Part shown: positions 14,464-17,816 of the stretch, piece by piece
How the letters are laid out: each line of letters opens with the position of its first letter
How positions within the stretch are numbered: the first letter of the stretch is position 1
The notes under the pieces: generated by a model
Told to the model about the DNA's origin: nothing
The model's input: only the letters and a program-made list of their open reading frames with translations
The model's database searches: none
NCBI GenBank assembly: GCA_009783865.1
Contig: WRCR01000025.1
Span: 1 to 17,816 of the forward strand
DNA from: Planctomycetaceae bacterium
GTDB taxonomy: Bacteria; Planctomycetota; Planctomycetia; Pirellulales; Thermoguttaceae
DNA: 17,816 nt
Direction of reading: 5' to 3'
Position numbers and translations under genes: made by a program

Positions 14464-15192
14464 CTACATCGAGTTGACATCTTTTTTCAACCGTTCTTCG
14501 GCGGTACTCAAACGGGAATAGACCGGCAGTAATTCAAACGCATTAACCGCTTGCCGTTCCTGCTTTTCTAATAAAGAGTTTGCAAGTTGTCCGGCAACGG
14601 ACGCTTTGGGAAACCAAAATTCTTGAGCGGCAGCATTCACTTCCGGCGGCAGTTTTGCGGCATATTTTTCCAAAGCGGGTCCGGTAAAACATAAGTCCGC
14701 CCAGTCCCGCGGCTGCCATTTCTCAAACGGAAGCAATTCAAAACCGCCATCGTAGTGTTCGTTCCGTATTGCTTCATACCGCTTTTCATCTTTGTGCAGG
14801 AAATAATCCTGCCGGACAATTTCGCCGCGCTGGGCATCGACTCCAACGGTCAGATACTTCGGCGGATTTTCGAGTTCCAGCATACCGGCTGCAACCGTTT
14901 CAAATGTATTGACGGGAATTATTTTAGCACCAACGGAATACGCAAACAGTTTTGCGGCGGTAATGCCGACACGCAGTCCGGTAAATGAACCGGGACCAAT
15001 CACTGCCGCTATAACATAGACATCCTGCGGTTCGATGTTCGTTTCCCGAAAGATTGTGCACATTGCCGGAAACAAGGCCTGCGCACTGCGTCTGTCGTGC
15101 GGCAAACGGGATTCCGAAAGAATCCGGTCGCCATCAAGCAGCGCAACGCTGCCATATTTCTCGGTCGTTTCAATCGCAAAAATCAAGGTCAT
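14464..15192 (-). CDS. tsaB: tRNA threonylcarbamoyladenosine biosynthesis protein TsaB
   Basis: A 242-residue ASKHA-fold protein that pairs with TsaD and TsaE in making t6A37 in ANN-decoding tRNAs. The N-terminus MTLIFAIETTEKYGSVAL and the signature GPGSFTGLRVG (66-76) are diagnostic. YLTVGVDAQRGEIV (113-126) fits the second lobe. The C-terminal half is more variable, as usual for the family. It lies 28 bases after the ABC ATPase gene. A TATAAT seven bases before its ATG suggests a possible additional leaderless transcript. No Shine-Dalgarno is visible. tsaD, tsaC and tsaE are not in the window. Confidence 0.92.
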   Translation of the reverse strand: MTLIFAIETTEKYGSVALLDGDRILSESRLPHDRRSAQALFPAMCTIFRETNIEPQDVYVIAAVIGPGSFTGLRVGITAAKLFAYSVGAKIIPVNTFETVAAGMLELENPPKYLTVGVDAQRGEIVRQDYFLHKDEKRYEAIRNEHYDGGFELLPFEKWQPRDWADLCFTGPALEKYAAKLPPEVNAAAQEFWFPKASVAGQLANSLLEKQERQAVNAFELLPVYSRLSTAEERLKKDVNSM

Positions 15193-15199
15193 GATGCAG

Positions 15200-15226
15200 A
15201 TTATAAATTGAAAGTTACTCTTACAA
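15200..15226 (-). promoter_or_regulatory. Possible promoter giving a leaderless tsaB mRNA
   Basis: On the minus strand TTGTAA (15226-15221), 15 bases, TATAAT (15205-15200), then seven bases to ATG 15192. The start point would fall on or next to the initiator A. The spacing is short and the -35 overlaps the stop codon of the ABC gene, so confidence is low. Confidence 0.3.
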
Positions 15227-16006
15227 CCCCGGCACTACAAGTTTGAGCGGCAGCACCGGATGTTCGACCATTTGAAAATCAACATCGTATATGTTGCGTA
15301 AATGTTCCGTCTCCATCAAGTATTGCGGACTGCCGTTAAAAACAATTTTCCCCGCCGATATTGCTATAACGTGAGTTGCGTCCAGCACCGCCCGATTGAC
15401 ATCGTGAGTCACTTCGATTATTGTTTTGCCGTGTTCCTGATTCAAGGAGCGGAGCAAACGTCCGATTTCACTTTGATGTTTATAATCGAGATACGTTGTC
15501 GGTTCATCAAGGAGCAGAATATCCGCCTGCTGTGTTAAAGCCGTTGCTAATTGTACCTTTTGCAATTCGCCGCCGCTCAATGTATCGATAGTGCGTTCCG
15601 CAAGATGGGCGATACTCATCATCTCCAGCGATTGTTCGACAATACTCCGGTCTTCTTCCGAAACCGGAGAAAGCGGTTTGAGATGCGGATAGCGTCCCAT
15701 TTCAGTCATTTGCCGGACAGTGAAACCGAAGACCGCCGGCGGACTCTGTTGAACAAAAGCAGCCCGGCGCGCAAAATGTTTGCTTTCCCATTGCCGCAGC
15801 GGAATGCTGTCGAAAAGAATCTGTCCCGTCCAATCGGTCAGCAAGCGACCGAGACATTTCAACAGTGTCGACTTACCCGCTCCATTGGGACCAATCACCG
15901 CAAGATATTCGCCTTGTTTGACGGAAAGTGAGACATCGCCGAGCAGCGTTTTTCTTTGGTTTCCCTTTCCGCGGCTGATACTTAATTGCGAAACAGAAAA
16001 GAGCAT
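15221..16006 (-). CDS. ABC transporter ATP-binding protein, FecE/FhuC/BtuD type
   Basis: A 261-residue ATPase of the family that powers uptake of ferric siderophores, haem or cobalamin. Walker A is GPNGAGKST (40-47, Lys45 catalytic), the Q-loop VQQSP is near 85-89, the ABC signature LSGGE is at 143-147, Walker B ILLLDEP at 163-169 and the switch His is His201. The FGFTVRQMTEMGRYPHL stretch (93-109) is typical of the FecCD-associated subfamily. No permease or binding-protein gene is next to it; it sits between a GNAT gene (21 bases upstream) and tsaB (28 bases downstream). The partner permease must be encoded elsewhere, or the protein serves several permeases. No Shine-Dalgarno is visible before ATG 16006. 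Confidence 0.9.
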   Translation of the reverse strand: MLFSVSQLSISRGKGNQRKTLLGDVSLSVKQGEYLAVIGPNGAGKSTLLKCLGRLLTDWTGQILFDSIPLRQWESKHFARRAAFVQQSPPAVFGFTVRQMTEMGRYPHLKPLSPVSEEDRSIVEQSLEMMSIAHLAERTIDTLSGGELQKVQLATALTQQADILLLDEPTTYLDYKHQSEIGRLLRSLNQEHGKTIIEVTHDVNRAVLDATHVIAISAGKIVFNGSPQYLMETEHLRNIYDVDFQMVEHPVLPLKLVVPGL

Positions 16007-16027
16007 TTTAATAATAATTGCGGATGG

Positions 16028-16588
16028 TTATGGAAGAATCTCGCGGTGATAAACTCGAACTACTCCAAAGCCGCATTGCTGATACAGTTTAACGGCTGGA
16101 TAATTCTCGGCAGTACATTCCAGCGTAACTTTCAGACAGCCGATACTTCGAAAACCATGTAATGACGAAAGAACTAAAGCACGACCGATGCCTTTTCTGC
16201 GAAATTCCGGCAACACGGCAACGTTTTGTATTGCTCCGGTTTCAAGCGAATGTCTCATACCTTGAATGCCGGCGATGTGTTGCAGCAGTCCGCTTTCGGT
16301 GTTCTCTTCGCCGGAATAACCGATTAAAAACGTTGCGGCTGGCAAGAAGGACGACGAGGCGGCAACTGCCTGCATCAAGGATAAACAGCGTTTGTTATCT
16401 CGAAATGTCGGAAAAATTGCTCCATCTGTATCGTTGTGAAAACTTTGATAGATAAGTTCGGCGTGTGGTTGGATATGCGAAACATCCCAATGCAAAACGC
16501 AGAATCCGGTCGGCAATTCCGGTTTGGGAAGCAGTGTTTTCTCGAAGTCGAAACACATCTGGTAACGTTTTACATACTGGGTTGACAC
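16028..16588 (-). CDS. GNAT family N-acetyltransferase
   Basis: A 186-residue acetyl-CoA-dependent acyltransferase. Motif A is clear: IQNVAVLPEFRRKGIGRALV (120-139), with the pyrophosphate loop RRKGIG. LECTAENYPAVKLYQQCGF (156-174) is motif B. The N-terminal third is less typical and may bind the acceptor. The start is uncertain: GTG 16588-16586 gives MSTQYV, and ATG 16558 (MCFDF) is an alternative ten residues in. Neither has a Shine-Dalgarno. A promoter with TATAAT lies upstream at 16631-16658, so it probably starts its own transcript that includes the ABC ATPase and tsaB. RimI is often found near tsaB and this could be a relative, but the sequence does not settle the substrate. Confidence 0.82.
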   Translation of the reverse strand: MSTQYVKRYQMCFDFEKTLLPKPELPTGFCVLHWDVSHIQPHAELIYQSFHNDTDGAIFPTFRDNKRCLSLMQAVAASSSFLPAATFLIGYSGEENTESGLLQHIAGIQGMRHSLETGAIQNVAVLPEFRRKGIGRALVLSSLHGFRSIGCLKVTLECTAENYPAVKLYQQCGFGVVRVYHREILP

Positions 16589-16630
16589 GGCAATGAAAAT
16601 GAAACAACTCTATTAAAATGATAATATCGT

Positions 16631-16658
16631 ATTATAACCAATTTATGTGAAATTTAAA
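16631..16658 (-). promoter_or_regulatory. Putative promoter of the GNAT-ABC-tsaB unit
   Basis: On the minus strand TTTAAA (16658-16653), 16 bases, perfect TATAAT (16636-16631). The predicted start is near 16625, about 37 bases before the GTG. The -35 is contained in a perfect 14-base palindrome (16649-16662) and the -10 overlaps an inverted repeat (16621-16635), which could be operator sites. Confidence 0.45.
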
Positions 16659-16688
16659 TTTCTGATTGACAGCAACAGACCGTCTGCT

Positions 16689-17816
16689 TCACCGTTTCTT
16701 CTTTTTACCTTTTTTCGTATCTTTCTTTGATGCCTCTACCGTCTTATTGTCAGCCGCCCGTTCAAGGATTTCCCTCGTCATTCTTCTGAAAAAACCTTCC
16801 TCTTTCGCAGCGGTTGGTGTTTCCTGTCCCTTTCGTTTTCCTTGCTTTGCTTTTTCCAGCACGACTTCTTGCACCGCACCGTCTGTCTTTGCAGGTTCAA
16901 CCTTTGGAATAAAACGCCGCTCTCCTAGTCCCCAAAGTGTTGACGCAATAAAATAAATACACAAGCCGCTGGGGACTTTGAAAAACATGAAGCCCATGAA
17001 AATCATCATGTATTGCATCATTTTCCGCTGCATCCGCTGCATCTTCATCTGCTCGTCTTCTTCCTGACCCGGAAGCGGCGGCGGAAGCGGCGGAAGCATA
17101 ATATGCTGCTGTATTATGAAAAGGGCAATCGTCACCAACGGCAGGATATTAAAATACGGTCCCAGTGAAAACATTCCTTGTCCGGTATTGAAAGAAGTCC
17201 ATCCGGTGGAAGTCCAAAATGAACTCCAATCGAAAAGCATATCCGGCGCAGAAAGGTCGCTGCACCAGCGGATAGAAGACGAAAACATCGGCGTTCCGTA
17301 AAGACCGGCATCTATCGTCAACGCCTTGTAAAGTCCGACGAAAATCGGTATCTGAATAAATATCGGCAGACAGCCGCTAGCCGGATTATAATTATGTTTC
17401 TTGAACAACTCACGCTGCGCTTGCGACCGCGCCTGCATATCGTCCTTGTATTTTGCCGCCAATGCCTGCAATTCCGGCTGAATCTGCTGCATCTTAATTG
17501 CACCTTTTGCCTGTTTAATGCTGATGGGAAACATCAACAGCCGTACGCAAATTGTCAGCAAAATAATCGCCGCCGCATAATTCAATCCGAATGAATGAAA
17601 GAAATGCAAAATACCGAGCAGCGGACGCGCAATGAACCAGAACCAGCCGTAGGCAATAGTTTCACCCAAATTGTAGTGCGCCAATATCCGTGTATCTTTC
17701 GGACCGGCAAATACAGAATAACTATGCGACAGTGTCTCATTCGGCTGAAGTGTTGTTTCCCGACTCAAAAGCCGAAAAGAAACGTTTGTCAAACAATACC
17801 AAGCAGTATTTCTTTC
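16689..17816 (-). CDS. yidC: Membrane protein insertase YidC, N-terminus beyond the window
   Basis: The frame is open to the right edge; the TTG at 17792 is only the first in-frame initiator, and the residues before it continue the periplasmic domain. Visible are the end of the beta-rich periplasmic domain (QPNETLSHSYSVFAGPKDTRIL) and then the conserved insertase core. This has a long amphipathic stretch with AYGWFWFIARPLL, a first core helix containing the functional Arg (TICVRLLMFPI), the cytoplasmic hairpin (KQAKGAIKMQQIQPELQ), the GCLPIFIQIPIFVGLYKA helix and two further hydrophobic segments. The C-terminal tail is long and very basic (ending KKGKKKKR), suited to ribosome binding. YidC inserts and folds inner-membrane proteins alone or with Sec. 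A stop (TGA 16691-16689) precedes a 100-base gap with the GNAT promoter. Confidence 0.95.
   Translation of the reverse strand, partial: ERNTAWYCLTNVSFRLLSRETTLQPNETLSHSYSVFAGPKDTRILAHYNLGETIAYGWFWFIARPLLGILHFFHSFGLNYAAAIILLTICVRLLMFPISIKQAKGAIKMQQIQPELQALAAKYKDDMQARSQAQRELFKKHNYNPASGCLPIFIQIPIFVGLYKALTIDAGLYGTPMFSSSIRWCSDLSAPDMLFDWSSFWTSTGWTSFNTGQGMFSLGPYFNILPLVTIALFIIQQHIMLPPLPPPLPGQEEDEQMKMQRMQRKMMQYMMIFMGFMFFKVPSGLCIYFIASTLWGLGERRFIPKVEPAKTDGAVQEVVLEKAKQGKRKGQETPTAAKEEGFFRRMTREILERAADNKTVEASKKDTKKGKKKKR

Noticed and set aside
1..17816. tRNA, rRNA, CRISPR arrays, integrase or transposase genes
   Set aside because: Looked for by eye and not found. The only repeats are the short palindromic families and the WD40 blade repeats.

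Overview
The window reads as a piece of a planctomycete chromosome, possibly from a gut- or sediment-associated Pirellulales-like lineage. The phylum call is inference from gene content: two Tat-exported Gfo/Idh/MocA oxidoreductases, a very large Ser/Thr kinase fused to TPR and WD40 repeats, a secreted WD40 propeller, a solitary type II pseudopilin, and several genes lacking a Shine-Dalgarno sequence. Coding density is high. No tRNA, rRNA, CRISPR array or insertion sequence with a transposase is visible.

Plus strand, 2-7838. The 3' part of a Tat-exported Gfo/Idh/MocA protein (Tat motif at the left edge) is followed by a REPIN-like double hairpin. A well-formed promoter then precedes a tight three-gene unit: an HdrA-like flavin/iron-sulfur electron-transfer protein, a small four-helix membrane protein, and a 1236-residue zinc-ribbon/kinase/TPR/WD40 protein. 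The membrane protein ends in almost the same 13-residue tail as HdrA, but the three differing positions are all acidic in HdrA and K, Q, K in the membrane protein. HdrA also carries a G/C-rich palindrome translated in frame.

Minus strand, 12605-7871. A second Tat-exported Gfo/Idh/MocA protein, a short NagA-type deacetylase, a lone prepilin-like protein, a [2Fe-2S]/[4Fe-4S] protein that looks like a GltD-type reductase without its FAD/NAD(P)H domain, and a secreted seven-bladed WD40 protein lie head to tail, with gaps of 2 and 31 bases and overlaps of 4 and 1 bases. Transcription probably starts near 12660.

The 454-base divergent spacer (12606-13059) holds both promoters, a GAAA-loop hairpin and a composite palindromic repeat sharing an exact 26-base inverted match with the repeat near 1360.

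Plus strand, 13060-14462: rsmG and nadD, translationally coupled (ATGA), behind an almost perfect sigma70-type promoter. Minus strand, 17816-14464: the 3' part of yidC (running off the right edge), a GNAT acetyltransferase with its own promoter, an FecE/FhuC-type ABC ATPase and tsaB. nadD and tsaB converge with one base between their stop codons.

The most unusual material is the HdrA/membrane protein/kinase unit with its matched tails, the palindrome translated inside HdrA, and the FAD-less GltD-like iron-sulfur protein. HdrB/HdrC partners and other pseudopilins are not in the window, so functional links remain inference.
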